Below are positions 41,385 to 52,370 of a stretch of 64,000 nt of DNA, in pieces. Each line of letters opens with the position of its first letter. The first letter of the stretch is position 1. The translations under genes were made by a program, and so were the position numbers. This DNA is from Branchiostoma floridae (taxonomy: Eukaryota > Chordata > Leptocardii > Amphioxiformes > Branchiostomatidae), in assembly GCF_000003815.2 (NCBI RefSeq), contig NC_049996.1, positions 6,557,731 through 6,621,730 of the forward strand, given 5' to 3'. The notes below the pieces were generated by a model. It was not told the DNA's origin, made no database searches, and saw only the letters and a list, made by a program, of their open reading frames with translations.

Positions 41385-43800
41385 GTGTTGGCGTGTTTTC
41401 TTTTCAGCTGGTGAAACGGCGCGCATGTGCGGGCCTCAGATCGTTTGTGCTTGGTGTTTGGTGCACTGTTAGTGTGCGATCACTGAGTAACGTTGATCAG
41501 AGAGTTTTTCCGCGCATGGCGGGTGTTTTCATGGGGGTGAAACGGCGCGCATGTGCGGGCCTCCGATCGTTGGTGCTTGGTGTTTGATGCACTGTTAGGG
41601 TGCGATCACTGAGTAGCGTTGATCGGAGAGTCTTTCCGCACATGGCGGGTGTTTTCACAGAAATGAAACGGCGCGCATGTGCGGGCTTCTGATTGTGCTC
41701 GGTGTTTGCTGCACTGTTAGTGTGCGATCACTGAGTAGCGTTGATCAGAGAGTCTTTCCGCACATGGCGGGTGTTTTCATAGCCATAGGAATGGAACGGC
41801 GCGCATGTGCGGGCCTCTGATGGTTGGTGCTCGGTGTTTTGCTGCACTGTTAGTGTGCAATCACTGAGTAGCGTTGATCAGAGAGTCTTTCCGCACATGG
41901 CGGGTGTTTGCATAGCCATAGGAATGGAACGGCGCGCATGTGCGGGCTTCTGATCGTTGGTGCTCGGTGTTTGTTGCACTGTTAGTGTGCGATCACTGAG
42001 TAGCGTTGATCAGAGAGTCTTTCCGCGCATGGCGGGTGTTTTCACAGGAATGAAACGACGTGCATGTGCGGGCTTCTGATTGTACTCGGTGTTGGCTGCA
42101 CAGTTAGTGTGCGATCACTGAGTAGCGTTGATCGGAGAGTCTTTCCGCACATGGCGGGGGTTTTCACAGAAATGAAACGGTGCGCATGTGCGGGCTTCTG
42201 ATTGTGCTCGGTGTTTGTTGCACTGTTAGTGTGCGATCACTGAGTAGCGTTGATCAGAGAGTCTTTCCGCACATGGCGGGTGTTTTCATAGCCATAGGAA
42301 TGGAACGGCGCGCATGTGCGGGCCTCTGATGGTTGGTGCTCGGTGTTTGCTGCACTGTTAGTGTGCAATCACTGAGTAGCGTTGATCGGAGAGTCTTTCC
42401 GCACATGGCGGGTGTTTTCACAGAAATGAAACGGTGTGCATGTGCGGGCTTCTGATCGTAGGTGCTCGGTGTTTGCTGCACTGTTAGTGTGCAATCACTG
42501 AGTAGCGTTGATCAGAGAGTCTTTCCGCACATGGCGGGTGTTTTCACAGGAATGAAACGGCGCGTATGTGCGGGCCTCCGATTGTGCTCGGTGTTTGTTG
42601 CACTGTTACTGTGTGCGATCACTGAGTAGCGTTGATCGGGGAGTCTTTCCGCATATGGCGGCTGTTTTCACAGGAATGAAGCGACGCGCAGGTGCGAGCC
42701 TCTAATTGTTGGTGCTCGGTGTTTGCTGCACTGTTAGGGTGCGATCACTGAGTAGCGTGGATCAGAGAGTCTTTCCGCACATTGTGGGTGTTTTCACAGG
42801 AATGAAATGGCGTGTATGTGCGGGCTTCCGATTGTGCTTGGTGTTTGTTGCACTGTTAGTGTGTGATCAATGAGTAAAGTTGGTCAGAGTCTTTCAGCGC
42901 ATGCCGGGTGTTTTCATAGGGGTGAAATGGCGCGCATGGGCGGGCCTCTGGTCATTTGTGCTCGGTGTTTGTTGCACTGTTAGGGTGCGATTACTGAGTA
43001 GCGTTGATCAGAGAGTTTTCCCGCGAATGGCAGGTGTGTTCATAGGGAAAAAAGGGCATGCAGGTGGCAGGTGAGGGCCTCTGATCGTTGGTGCTTGGTG
43101 TTTCTTGCACTGTTAGTGTGCGATCACTGAGTAGCGGTGCCGTTGGTCAGAGAGTATTTCCGCACTTGGCGGGTGTTTTGACAAGAAGAAAAGGGAACGC
43201 ATGTTTGGGCCGCTGATCGGCTGTGCTCGGTGTTTGCTGCATGGTTAGTGTGAGTTCACTGAGTGGCGTTGTTCAGAGAGTCTTTCCGCACGTGGCGGGT
43301 GTTTCCAGAGTCCGGAAAGAAAATGGCACGCATGTGCGGGCCACTGATTGTTTGTGCTTGGTGTTTGCTGCTCTGTTAGTATGCGATCACTGAGTAGCGT
43401 TGATCAGAGAGTTTTTCTGCGCATGACGGGTGTTTCATAGGAAGAAGATGTCATGCGAGTTTCTAGATCTGGTCGTTTGTGCTTGGTATTGGCTGCACGG
43501 TTGATAGTGGGCAATTGCTGAGTAGCGTTGGTCAGAGAGTCTGATCGCACACGGCGGGTGTTTTCACAGGGAGACAATGGTACGCGTGTGCGGGCTGCTG
43601 ATGGTGCTGGGCGTTGGCTGCATTGTTAGTGGGTGCTTAGTGGGACTCATAGGAGTAGCGTGAGTCAGAGAGTCTGCGTCCTTTGCACATAGCGGGCGTT
43701 TTCACAGAAAGGAAATGGCGCGCATGTGTGGGTTTCTGGTCGTTCGTGCGTCGTGTTTGCTGCACTCAGTGTTAGTGTGCGATCACTGCGTGACTAGTGG
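41385..43800 (+). repeat. satellite array, about 19 units of 120-135 bp
   Basis: The repeated landmark CACTGAGTAGCGTTGATC recurs about every 120-135 bp (for example near 41611, 41731, 41864, 41995, 42118, 42240). Each unit also has CATGGCGGGTGTTTTCAC, GGCGCGCATGTGCGGGC and GTGTTTGCTGCACTGTTAG. Units are cleanest between 41500 and 42800 and decay towards 43800. Many contain a TTTTCACAG acceptor-like site. The GCGCGCATGTGCGGGCCTCT stretch is shared with the coding-like segment that follows. Confidence 0.92.
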
Positions 43801-44048
43801 CGGTCAGGGAGCCTCTAATCGCGTACGATGGGAGTTTCATGCTGGGAAACGGCACTCGTGTATTGGGGTCCAGTGGTTTGGGCTGGGATGTTTGTGGTCA
43901 CTATAAAGTGGTTAAAGACGGAGTACCGGTGAATAAAGAATCTTTGTACATGGTGCGTTTGCATCCTGGCGAAGGAATCAGCGCGCATGTGCGGGCCTCT
44001 AGTTATTCGTGCCTGGTGGTTGCTGGCACCGTGAGGGTGCAAAACTGA
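43797..44048 (+). CDS. possible terminal exon, cupin-like spacing, source of the satellite sequence
   Basis: An open frame ends with KESLYMVRLHPGEGISAHVR, ASSYSCLVVAGTVRVQN and a TGA at 44046. The HPG...H...C/V-AG pattern recalls a cupin strand, but this is weak. Upstream it reads FMLGNGTRVLGSSGLGWDVC. The piece coding ISAHVRASS is the same DNA as the GCGCGCATGTGCGGGCCTCT core of the satellite, so the array seems to have amplified from here. The start shown is where the frame opens, not a supported start codon. Confidence 0.35.
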   Translation: MAVREPLIAYDGSFMLGNGTRVLGSSGLGWDVCGHYKVVKDGVPVNKESLYMVRLHPGEGISAHVRASSYSCLVVAGTVRVQN

Positions 44049-44485
44049 GTTTGGTGGCAGAGTGTCGCCCTGCAGAGGACGGTTGTTCATGGCGAGAAAA
44101 TGGCAGGTTTTGCTCGTTTCGGAAGAATGAATGTGAGAGTATATGTCAGATGAGATATCTTGACGGACAAGGGGGAAATTCTTTGATTACTTCGACGGTT
44201 TTGAGGCCAGTGAAATGAGGGAATATGAAAGAAAGAGTGGACGCCTTTCGAGTTTTATTAGAATGGGTGAAAGGGGTACGAAGAAAGATAAGAGAGGGTG
44301 TTTGAAGTTACGTGAGAAGGTGAGGTAGAGAGAAAATGGAGAATAAGGGAGGGGGTAAGAGATGTGAAATGTTGAAGTAGAGAGAACTTCAATGATAAGG
44401 AAGGGGCTAAAGTATAGGAGTTAGAGAATGTGTAGATTTATGAAGTAACAAGTTAGTTCCGTAAAATTATGGCTGCTTGCCGGTG
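44049..44485. other. no recognised feature; purine-rich stretch before a gap
   Basis: A-and-G-rich sequence (GAGAGAAAATGGAGAATAAG and similar) with no open frame or exon signal. Confidence 0.35.
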
Positions 44486-44585
44486 NNNNNNNNNNNNNNN
44501 NNNNNNNNNNNNNNNNNNNNNNNNNNNNNNNNNNNNNNNNNNNNNNNNNNNNNNNNNNNNNNNNNNNNNNNNNNNNNNNNNNNNN
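44486..44585. other. assembly gap (100 N)
   Basis: Exactly 100 unknown bases, the usual size for a gap of unknown length. It lies in the 3' flank of the NHL gene. Confidence 0.99.
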
Positions 44586-44696
44586 GGTGCCGCAAGTGCA
44601 GTGAGAGTCATCTTAACACTTGGTATGCTAGTTCGCTTTGTTGTCTAGTTTTGTATTGCATTGCATACGCAGTATGGATGGTGCACTGGTGCGATA

Positions 44697-45589
44697 TTAC
44701 TGATACACCATTTGTTTGGGAAAGATAGTTACAGTGTGTGCCTGTGAGTTGGTCACCACCAACTGTCCGTCCGGTCCAAGAGCAATGCCCCAAGGATGTC
44801 TAATACGGACGACGGTGCGGACATATTCCCCGCGGCTTGTGAACATGAAAACGCTCCCCTTACCCACATCCGCCACGAAGATGTTACCGGAGGTGTCCAC
44901 ACAGATGCCTCGAGGAAGCCGCAACAGATCTTCGCCGAGAAGCGCGCCAAATTTGAATAGCCAATGCCCGTGGCGATCGTACACGTGAACACCGTCAGAC
45001 CCAGGTGGTCTAGAATATCTATATCTGGAAGTTCCTGTGAGAGACTTGACGGTCACGAGAATGCGCTCATCGTTGTCTGTGGTGATGTGTGAAATTCGCA
45101 ATCCTTTTTCCGTTCCAAAGCTCCGAAGGAGGGAGCCGTTTGGCTGGAACACGTACAGTTCGCACAGACTGGCCACAATGATTCTGTTATTGGTCACGTC
45201 CACTGCAATGCTGGGGTGCCAAGGGGTTGTTGTTGTTGTTGTTTTTACGTTGAACATGGTCAAAGGTTGGCCGTACGTTTTGTATCGGATTACATGTACA
45301 TTCGGATCGTGGTAGTCTTTTCTCACCACCACCAAAAGATGTGCCTCTCCGGCAATTGCAACGCCGAAAGGAAGCATTGTTTCATTTTCACCAGGGACAA
45401 TCGTTGGGAAGAGGCGGAGGTGCACCCCTCTGATGTTGTAGACTTGGACTCGTCTGTTGAAGAGATCAGTCACAAAGATCTCGTTGTCAGAAGAGACGGC
45501 CACTCCGCGGTTCTCGTCAAATTTGCCAGGACCGGTCCCCTGTCCTCCGAAGGTAATCTTCTCCTCTTTCATTCTTCTGTCACGGCTTG
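44697..45589 (-). CDS. NHL-repeat exon of the membrane protein
   Basis: A single 893-bp exon codes the whole propeller and the stop codon. The acceptor is TTCCTTCTTGCAG. It starts in phase 1 with ASRDRRMKEEKITFGGQGTG, the typical opening of NHL domains in TRIM2/3/71-like proteins. Blade six ends HTVTIFPKQMVYQ and the stop. Confidence 0.92.
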
Positions 45590-48287
45590 CTGCAAGAAGG
45601 AATGTCAACGTTACAAGGTCTTCTAAAAAGGCTTCTTCATTTGGTGGCGTAACTACTNNNNNNNNNNNNNNNNNNNNNNNNNNNNNNNNNNNNNNNNNNN
45701 NNNNNNNNNNNNNNNNNNNNNNNNNNNNNNNNNNNNNNNNNNNNNNNNNNNNNNNNNNNNNNNNNNNNNNNNNNNNNNNNNNNNNNNNNNNNNNNNNNNN
45801 NNNNNNNNNNNAAAATGTTATGATATTTTTTATACATTCATTCTGTCTAAAATGAACTCAAAATATTGATTAGTGTAGATATTGAAAAGTTACCGTGTGA
45901 GGTGGTAGTCACTGTTCTTGCTGCTAAAGATGAGTAGTTACGATCTGTTTCAGTCGCGAACGTCACTATACGATATGAAGGACAAGAGAACGCAGTTAAT
46001 AACATGAGAAAACGTTCGGAAAAAGTTTTATCAGGTTTGTAAATTACTCATATAGTAAGGTTCTTCAAAAACGCAACCAGAATTGTACTCATTTCGAAGC
46101 GGTATACAAACAGAGCCACGTCTGGGACGGAATTCTTGCTGCTCTTGCTCTTACACCGGCTATAGGTAATCTCCAAGCAGATTCCTCTGTGGCATAAGAA
46201 AGTAACATTAGCCGGCAGAGGGGCGTGGCAAATTATACCCCTCTGCCGGCTAACTCCTTCCCAAGCTTTATGTTACTTTCTTATGCCACGGAGTAATCCG
46301 CTTGGAGATTAGGCTATAGGTAGCACTTAGAAACAGACCCAGTCATTCTAACCCTGATGATGGTGTCTGATAGACATAGAAACATTGGAAGTGATTACAC
46401 TTCTGGATGTGTTTTTGAAGAACGCTTAATATATGAGAAAACTTTTTCTTAATTTAAGTCCTCTTATAAAAAACTGTATAACGTTACCTTGTGAGCTGGT
46501 AGAGACTGATGTCAGTGATGGTGCTGCTGTTATAGATGACTCATTTGTAGACGATATCTGTAAGACAATGTCATGCTTATTGAATAAAAGAAACATATTT
46601 CATTAGGAAAACTTTCATGATCATGATTTGAAGTATGACCACTATTGAAAACGCAGAGTGCTAGCAGTTAACGTAAGAGAAACCTTACTGTTTTGGATTC
46701 CGGTATAGGCGAGTTGAATACCTCGATGAAGATTCCACCGAGGATCAGCAAAAACACTACGAGAGTGGTCGTTAATGAAGCTAGACACGTGCGTCGATAT
46801 CGACGCCCTAAAAAAGTAAGGAACGTCAATACACCGGAAAGAAACTTTGAAGCACTCAAACAGATATTCTATAATAAGAAGAATAAAATTAATATTATCA
46901 AAGTAACACACACAATAAACAAACAGATTATATTCTACAGAACATAATCCGTCATGAAAAAATTATGATTTTTGCAGAGTGGCCAAGGTGTTTGGTATCT
47001 CTTTAACTACCGATATATCAGATGTCTATGCCATGTTTAATCCATCAAAAGGATTTGATTATGGGTGCGAGCACGCACATCAAGTCAAAACAAATTGTTC
47101 AAACTAGGAAAGACGAAGAGAACTATCATTATATCACAATGTCCACGAATTGTGTAAGTTATGTAATCAATCGATCCTATCGTGATCAAATATTTCTTGA
47201 TTCTTGTCTAGAGATCAGAACATCGTGCACAATACACATGAAGGCCTTAAAGTGAGACCACATCTTCTTAAAAAAATTGAAACGTCTTACCAAAAGCAGC
47301 TGGCTCACCGAAATCATCAACTGGCTGTCTTGGCTGGTACATCGGATTTGCGATCAAGGCGTTTTGCGTGGCCGAGGATGAGTTACATTGCGATGAGACG
47401 GCGGATACGCCATCGCTATTATTTGAAGCTGATGCTGAAGGATGCTGAGCGGCATCGGTCGTCGAACTTGCCATGTCATCCTGACACATGTATGCAACCG
47501 CGTAAGGTTGAATATCGTCGTCATCTGGAGTGACAGCATTTGTTTCTCCGTTCTGACTTGCAGCACTGCTTGTTAAGATGTCGTCATCGTCATAACGAAC
47601 TGCATAAGGTTTGATGAGGAAACTGTCATCACTGTCTGCTTGTGTGGAGGCAGGTTCCTCACGTCCAGTGTCCGGACGTCCTTGTGCCGTGCTGTCTCTT
47701 AAGTTGTCGTTTCCTGCGGCTCGTGCTGAAACGACGAAGGTGACAGCTTCGGCCGTTTCTCCAACAGTCACTGAAGATGTCTCGAGGGTCTGTGTCTCGG
47801 GTGTTTCGAGTAAACGGCATTCGGGTTCAGGATCGGAGACGTCTGTCGGATTGGCGCTCTCGGCATTTGGCAGGTACACCGGATTATAGTTGGACGTATT
47901 TTGCCCGTGGTCAGTGTTCAGGTCTGTCTGCGTGTACATCGTGTTCTGATCCCGAGCGTTTTGTATAGGATTCAGATAAATATCATTTTGCTGATGTTGG
48001 CTGTTAGGTATGTTACCGGTATCTCCAACAGGGGGTACAACGTAGGCACCATTCTCGCATGAGTCGGTCGATGTGTTTGAAATACTATCGCTGTTGCTTG
48101 AAATCGTTTTGTCTTTTTGAAAGGGTTCGTCCGTTGTAGTTGTCTCTGAACGTATGTTGGAGGCCTCCAGGTTAGCCTGGCATGTGTATGAAGAATCAGG
48201 CATGTCGGCAGTATCTGGGGTGGTTACAGCATCAACACCGCTTTCGGTAGGCATGCTTTCATCAATGTTGTCGTTGTCCTGCAACAT
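44697..48287 (-). CDS. type II membrane protein with NHL-repeat ectodomain, 709 aa, five exons
   Basis: Exons: 47291-48287, 46689-46807, 46488-46557, 45894-45944, 44697-45589; the lengths sum to 2130 bp and all phases agree. Residues 1-332 are polar and acidic with PYAV motifs (IKPYAVRYDDDD, IQPYAVAYMCQDD) and two NPxY motifs (NPVY, NPMY). Residues 333-338 (GRRYRR) precede a membrane helix near 341-361, so the N-terminus should be cytoplasmic. A Ser/Thr-rich stalk (about 366-412) leads to six NHL blades (about 424-709; RGVAVSSDNEIFVTD, RGICVDTSGNIFVAD, WGIALGPDGQLVVTN). NHL propellers bind proteins or RNA; outside the cell, a ligand is more likely. The ATG at 48285-48287 directly follows a CCGCAG acceptor-like site, so a 5' untranslated exon may exist. 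No RING or B-box is visible. Confidence 0.85.
45658..45811. other. assembly gap (154 N) in an intron
   Basis: The gap lies between the NHL exon and the stalk exon. Since the phases on both sides match without it, a missing exon is not required, though one of length divisible by three could hide here. Confidence 0.99.
45894..45944 (-). CDS. stalk exon 2 of the NHL membrane protein
   Basis: A 51-bp exon, phase 1 to phase 1, coding DRNYSSLAARTVTTTSH with the split codons. Acceptor CTGAAACAG, donor CACG|GTAAC. It is rich in Ser and Thr, as expected of an O-glycosylated stalk. Confidence 0.75.
46155..46325. repeat. foldback MITE in an intron of the NHL gene
   Basis: GGTAATCTCCAAGCAGATT, GTGGCATAAGAAAGTAACAT and GCCGGCAGAGGGG on the left are repeated in inverse on the right (CCCCTCTGCCGGC, ATGTTACTTTCTTATGCCAC, AATCCGCTTGGAGATTA). 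Arms are about 67-85 bp around a short loop. Confidence 0.85.
46488..46557 (-). CDS. stalk exon 1 of the NHL membrane protein
   Basis: A 70-bp exon, phase 0 to phase 1, coding ISSTNESSITAAPSLTSVST then SSQ. Acceptor CATTGTCTTACAG, donor CAAG|GTAACG. Almost every residue is Ser, Thr, Ala or Pro. Confidence 0.78.
46689..46807 (-). CDS. transmembrane exon of the NHL membrane protein
   Basis: A 119-bp exon, phase 1 to phase 0, coding GRRYRRTCLASLTTTLVVFL then LILGGIFIEVFNSPIPESKT. The hydrophobic run TLVVFLLILGGIFIEVF with arginines before it fixes the type II topology. Acceptor TTACTTTTTTAG, donor ACA|GTAAGG. Confidence 0.88.
47291..48287 (-). CDS. cytoplasmic-tail exon of the NHL membrane protein
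   Basis: 997 bp encode 332 residues from MLQDNDNIDESMPTESGVDA to DDFGEPAAFG, low in hydrophobic residues and probably disordered. NPxY and PYAV motifs could recruit PTB-domain or other adaptors. Donor TTTG|GTAAGA. The frame is open a further 18 bases upstream but without an ATG; the ATG at 48287 is the first in frame. Confidence 0.85.
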
Positions 48288-48305
48288 CTGCGGACATGGA
48301 GGCAA

Positions 48306-49056
48306 TTTAAGGCTTTATAATCATTTTATTTCTCCCATTGTCTTCCGAGACTGTTGGATGCCGACAACAACAACAATTCCTTTTCGGTGTTAAATGATTT
48401 GTTCTTCCAGTAGTTGTTAACCATAACTTTTTTCATTGCTGGCTATCTTACTGTCCAAAACGTGATATGATATTGTCTTTATTGACACAACAAGACATTT
48501 TTAATGCATTTTTTAAATGTATTATACATCAATGCATACCCACAGGTACGTAGATACAAATGGAGTTACAAAAAGGTATGGATATATAATACAAAGATTT
48601 TGAGTTAAACATTTCGTTTCCACTACTGGTTTTAACATCCAAACACTGAGATTCAAAACGTGTGAGTCCAGTATCATATAAATTGCATTTGTAGGCATGC
48701 TCATCATAACATAACTCACGACTACACCGAAGATCCATGGAACGTTTTAGAAAATTCATAGATCTATGTTGGGATTTTGTAAAACAGTAAGACGAAACAG
48801 GTCAGGTCGGACGTTAGACTAGGTTTATGCAACCGGCGATCCTGTTCACACACCAATCTCCCAAATCCCACCATGAATATTGTGAAGATACCAGCATGTT
48901 TTAGGAATGTAATAACACGTCTCTGTCTACGCTGTCACCGATTACAACAGCTATATGGAATTACTAGCATGCAGAAATGTATGTGTTATGTACTGATATG
49001 TCTGGGTGCCTCGCGTTGCATACACCTACCAGGGTTACTTCGTCACTCACTATCTA
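48306..49056. other. 5' flank of the NHL gene, no recognised feature
   Basis: The region expected to hold the promoter or a 5' untranslated exon of the minus-strand gene. I see no TATA box, CpG cluster or clear donor that I would defend. Confidence 0.3.
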
Positions 49057-49215
49057 TCTATCCATCCATCCATCCATCCATCCATCCATCCATCCATCCA
49101 TCCATCCATCCATCCATCCATCCATCCATCCATCCATCCATCCATCCATCCATCCATCCATCCATCCATCCATCCATCCATCCATCCATCTATCTATCTA
49201 TATCTATATAACGTT
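49057..49215 (+). repeat. (CCAT)n microsatellite with (CTAT)n end
   Basis: About 33 CCAT units (49060-49191) followed by CTAT/ATCT units to about 49210. The open frames of repeated HPSI are artefacts of it. Confidence 0.98.
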
Positions 49216-49559
49216 ATATCTATATCTACTACCCCCCCCTCTCTATATATATATATTGTATTGGTCGAGGTCATTCGTAATCATACTATTTCATAGATGA
49301 AAGAAAACACAAGATCTAATCTTAATTTCGACATATTGTCACAGCGTAATGCCACAATGAATATCAAATTTTGTTTTGCAAACAGTCGAGGTCTTTTTGC
49401 TTCCAACTTAAGCAGCACAGTTTATTGAATAGTGACCATACCTCTGGATCTTGAAGTCGTGAGTTTGAACCCTGGCAAGATCACTCACCAGGGATCCTGT
49501 AGAGTGACCTGCAGCATGCAGCTTGCCTGCCGTCTGGCGGGGTCGTGCCAGACCCCCTT

Positions 49560-50196
49560 NNNNNNNNNNNNNNNNNNNNNNNNNNNNNNNNNNNNNNNNN
49601 NNNNNNNNNNNNNNNNNNNNNNNNNNNNNNNNNNNNNNNNNNNNNNNNNNNNNNNNNNNNNNNNNNNNNNNNNNNNNNNNNNNNNNNNNNNNNNNNNNNN
49701 NNNNNNNNNNNNNNNNNNNNNNNNNNNNNNNNNNNNNNNNNNNNNNNNNNNNNNNNNNNNNNNNNNNNNNNNNNNNNNNNNNNNNNNNNNNNNNNNNNNN
49801 NNNNNNNNNNNNNNNNNNNNNNNNNNNNNNNNNNNNNNNNNNNNNNNNNNNNNNNNNNNNNNNNNNNNNNNNNNNNNNNNNNNNNNNNNNNNNNNNNNNN
49901 NNNNNNNNNNNNNNNNNNNNNNNNNNNNNNNNNNNNNNNNNNNNNNNNNNNNNNNNNNNNNNNNNNNNNNNNNNNNNNNNNNNNNNNNNNNNNNNNNNNN
50001 NNNNNNNNNNNNNNNNNNNNNNNNNNNNNNNNNNNNNNNNNNNNNNNNNNNNNNNNNNNNNNNNNNNNNNNNNNNNNNNNNNNNNNNNNNNNNNNNNNNN
50101 NNNNNNNNNNNNNNNNNNNNNNNNNNNNNNNNNNNNNNNNNNNNNNNNNNNNNNNNNNNNNNNNNNNNNNNNNNNNNNNNNNNNNNNNNNNNNNNN
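49560..50196. other. assembly gap (637 N)
   Basis: Unknown sequence. The flanks show no exon that would run into it. Confidence 0.99.
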
Positions 50197-50936
50197 GATT
50201 TTCAGGTCACATCTTGGCAGATGGCAAGGTCATTGGAGAACATCTAAGTTTCAATCCAACTAAATTCTAAGACTCACAGATCAGGAAGGTTGGGAGGATG
50301 TGAGGAGGTACTTTACACTGATGACAGGTGCATGTCAGGTTGTGCTACTAGCCTGGTGTCCATCTGTATCATAGCTCCTGAGTCTCTTCTTTCCTGTGCA
50401 CCTCTACTTCAAGCAGCTGAAGTTTGGTGCATCTTGCTGAAAGGCTCAAGTAAGACCCTTGGTCATGATTTCAAACTTTCCAGTTGACATGACCAAACTT
50501 CAAAATGGCCTTTCATTTTTTAAAAGTTCTATCATGATTATGTAAGCACAAGTTTGTGGAGACGACTGAAGAGACTCGGGAGCTATAATATGGCTGGATA
50601 CCAGGCTACAATACTTGCGGAGAGGACAGAACAGACTTGGGAGCTATAATACGGCTGGATACCAGGCTAGTCAGCTGGCCCTGTGGCTGGAGGAAGTCAC
50701 TAGTACACTACTCTGATCTCCATGCCGAAAAGAGTCCTATTTTTATAGAGCAGAGCTAAAAGCCTGTCTGTTGGTTTGTTTGTTTGGATTGTGGTTTGCG
50801 GTTGCTTACAAACGTGTGCCCTCTAGTTTGGGGTTACAGCTATAACTCATTTAAGGCTATAGCTTATTTCACAAACTAAACATGACATTCATAGCCCTTA
50901 ACAATAACATACAACATATGCTGCTTGTGTGTCTGG
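50197..50936. other. no gene; short duplicated phrase
   Basis: GACTCGGGAGCTATAATA(T)GGCTGGATACCAGGCTA occurs twice near 50573-50610 and 50635-50669, a small local duplication. No exon recognised. Confidence 0.35.
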
Positions 50937-50970
50937 TCTGTGTGTGTCTGTGTTTGTAAGTGTGTGTGCA

Positions 50971-51006
<36 letters not shown>

Positions 51007-51015
51007 TGTGTGTGC

Positions 51016-51052
<37 letters not shown>

Positions 51053-51054
51053 TG

Positions 51055-51104
<50 letters not shown>
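50937..51104 (+). repeat. (GT)n microsatellite
   Basis: An almost pure TG run of about 165 bp with scattered GCGC interruptions. The open frames on both strands here are artefacts. Confidence 0.98.
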
Positions 51105-51474
51105 AGTATATTGTGTGTATACATGCATACACGTATGTGTATATGTGTTGTGTATTATCATAAGTACAATGTATGTTTGAAGTTCCAGTTTCCTGAGCTA
51201 ACATCTGTACATCTGTAGTACCTTAGCCCCTGCCCAAGTCTACCCCCACAGAAAGACCCTTTGTCTGGCAGTGTTTATTTTTCCTGGGGAGACCTTAACC
51301 CCAGACTCAGTCAGCCTTACTACTTATAAATGGGAGTGCTTAAAAGTTTCCCTGCACCCTGTAAGGTCAGAGGTCACAACTTCGCTTAGAATAGAAAACA
51401 CCAAGCTTGTTGCAACGTCTGCAACCATGCGATATGGAGTAAAAGTCCAACCTCTGAATAAGGACTAAAACTGT

Positions 51475-51625
51475 ATGATTAAAGCATTGCAGCTTTGCTA
51501 CATGGTTCGCATGTTTCAGTCGAGCACACAGGGTTACCCCTGCTCCTCTCGACAAGTGTGCTGGGTTCTTTAGCTGCAGAGGTTTCACTCCTGAGGCTCA
51601 CACCTGAAGCTCCCCCGTACGTCAC
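51475..51625 (-). mobile_element. SINE body fragment
   Basis: On the minus strand CAGCTAAAGAACCCAGCACAC with GTGAGCCTCAGGAGTG upstream resembles the TTAAAGAACCCGCCACAC part of the tRNA-derived SINE at 15391-15815. No tRNA-like head is present, so it is a truncated or related copy. Confidence 0.4.
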
Positions 51626-51764
51626 TATTATTTTACGGCACCATCTGAAATGGTGAACGCAATACTTATCACATGTCTGAGCCATGATGTTTTTCATGTG
51701 ATTGGTTTGTTGAAAGATGATCACAGAATACAGTTAAGCCTGGAGGTTGCCCACTAGCACTCGC

Positions 51765-52312
51765 TGGACTCCAGACTAGCCTATAGAGGTACACATGGTT
51801 GACATGGATGTTGTCTGTGTGGTGGGAGTGCCTCAGGAGCCTGGACTCCAGACTAGCCTATAGAGGTACACATGGTTGACATGGATGCTGTCTGTGTGGT
51901 GAGAGTGGCCTCAGGAGCCTGGACTCCAGACTAGCCTATAGAGGTACACATGGTTGACATGGGTGCTGTCTGTGTGGTGAGAGTAGCCTCAGGAGCCTGG
52001 ACTCCAGACTAGCCTAAAGAGGTACACATGGTTGACATGGATGCTGTCTGTGTGGTGTGAGTAGCCTCAGGAGCCTGCAGCTGGACTCCAGACTAGCCTA
52101 AAGAGGTACACATGGTTGACATGGATGCTGTCTGTGTGGTGAGAGTAGCCTCAGGAGCCTGGACTCCAGACTAGCCTATAGAGGTACACATGGTTGACAT
52201 GGATGTTGTCTGTGTGGTGGGAGTGACCTCAGGAGCCTGGACTCCAGACTAGCCTATAGAGGCACACATGGTTGACATGGATGTTGTCTGTGTGGTGAGA
52301 GTGACCTCAGGT
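51765..52312 (+). repeat. minisatellite of about 77 bp, seven units
   Basis: Units start GGACTCCAGACTAGCCTA near 51766, 51842, 51920, 51998, 52084, 52160 and 52237 and contain GTACACATGGTTGACATGG and CTGTCTGTGTGGTG. The copies are very similar, so the array is young. Confidence 0.95.
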
Positions 52313-52370
52313 CACCCTGATGTAAACATGTGAAACTGTAGCCTCTACGGTCTACCTCCCTTCTGTTACA

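Noticed and set aside
24300-44000. First exon of PTPN23
   Set aside because: I looked on the minus strand for the expected N-terminal Bro1 coding ending in phase 0 at a donor, and found nothing convincing; a small bordered stretch at 25036-25060 has a stop codon and no homology.
48288-48305. Upstream start for the NHL gene at 48305
   Set aside because: That position is a TTG; the first in-frame ATG is at 48285-48287, and the bases between resemble an intron end.
49006-49300. HPSI-repeat protein
   Set aside because: It is a translation of the (CCAT)n microsatellite.
50876-51218. Long frames of Thr-His or Val-Cys repeats on both strands
   Set aside because: They are translations of the (GT)n microsatellite.
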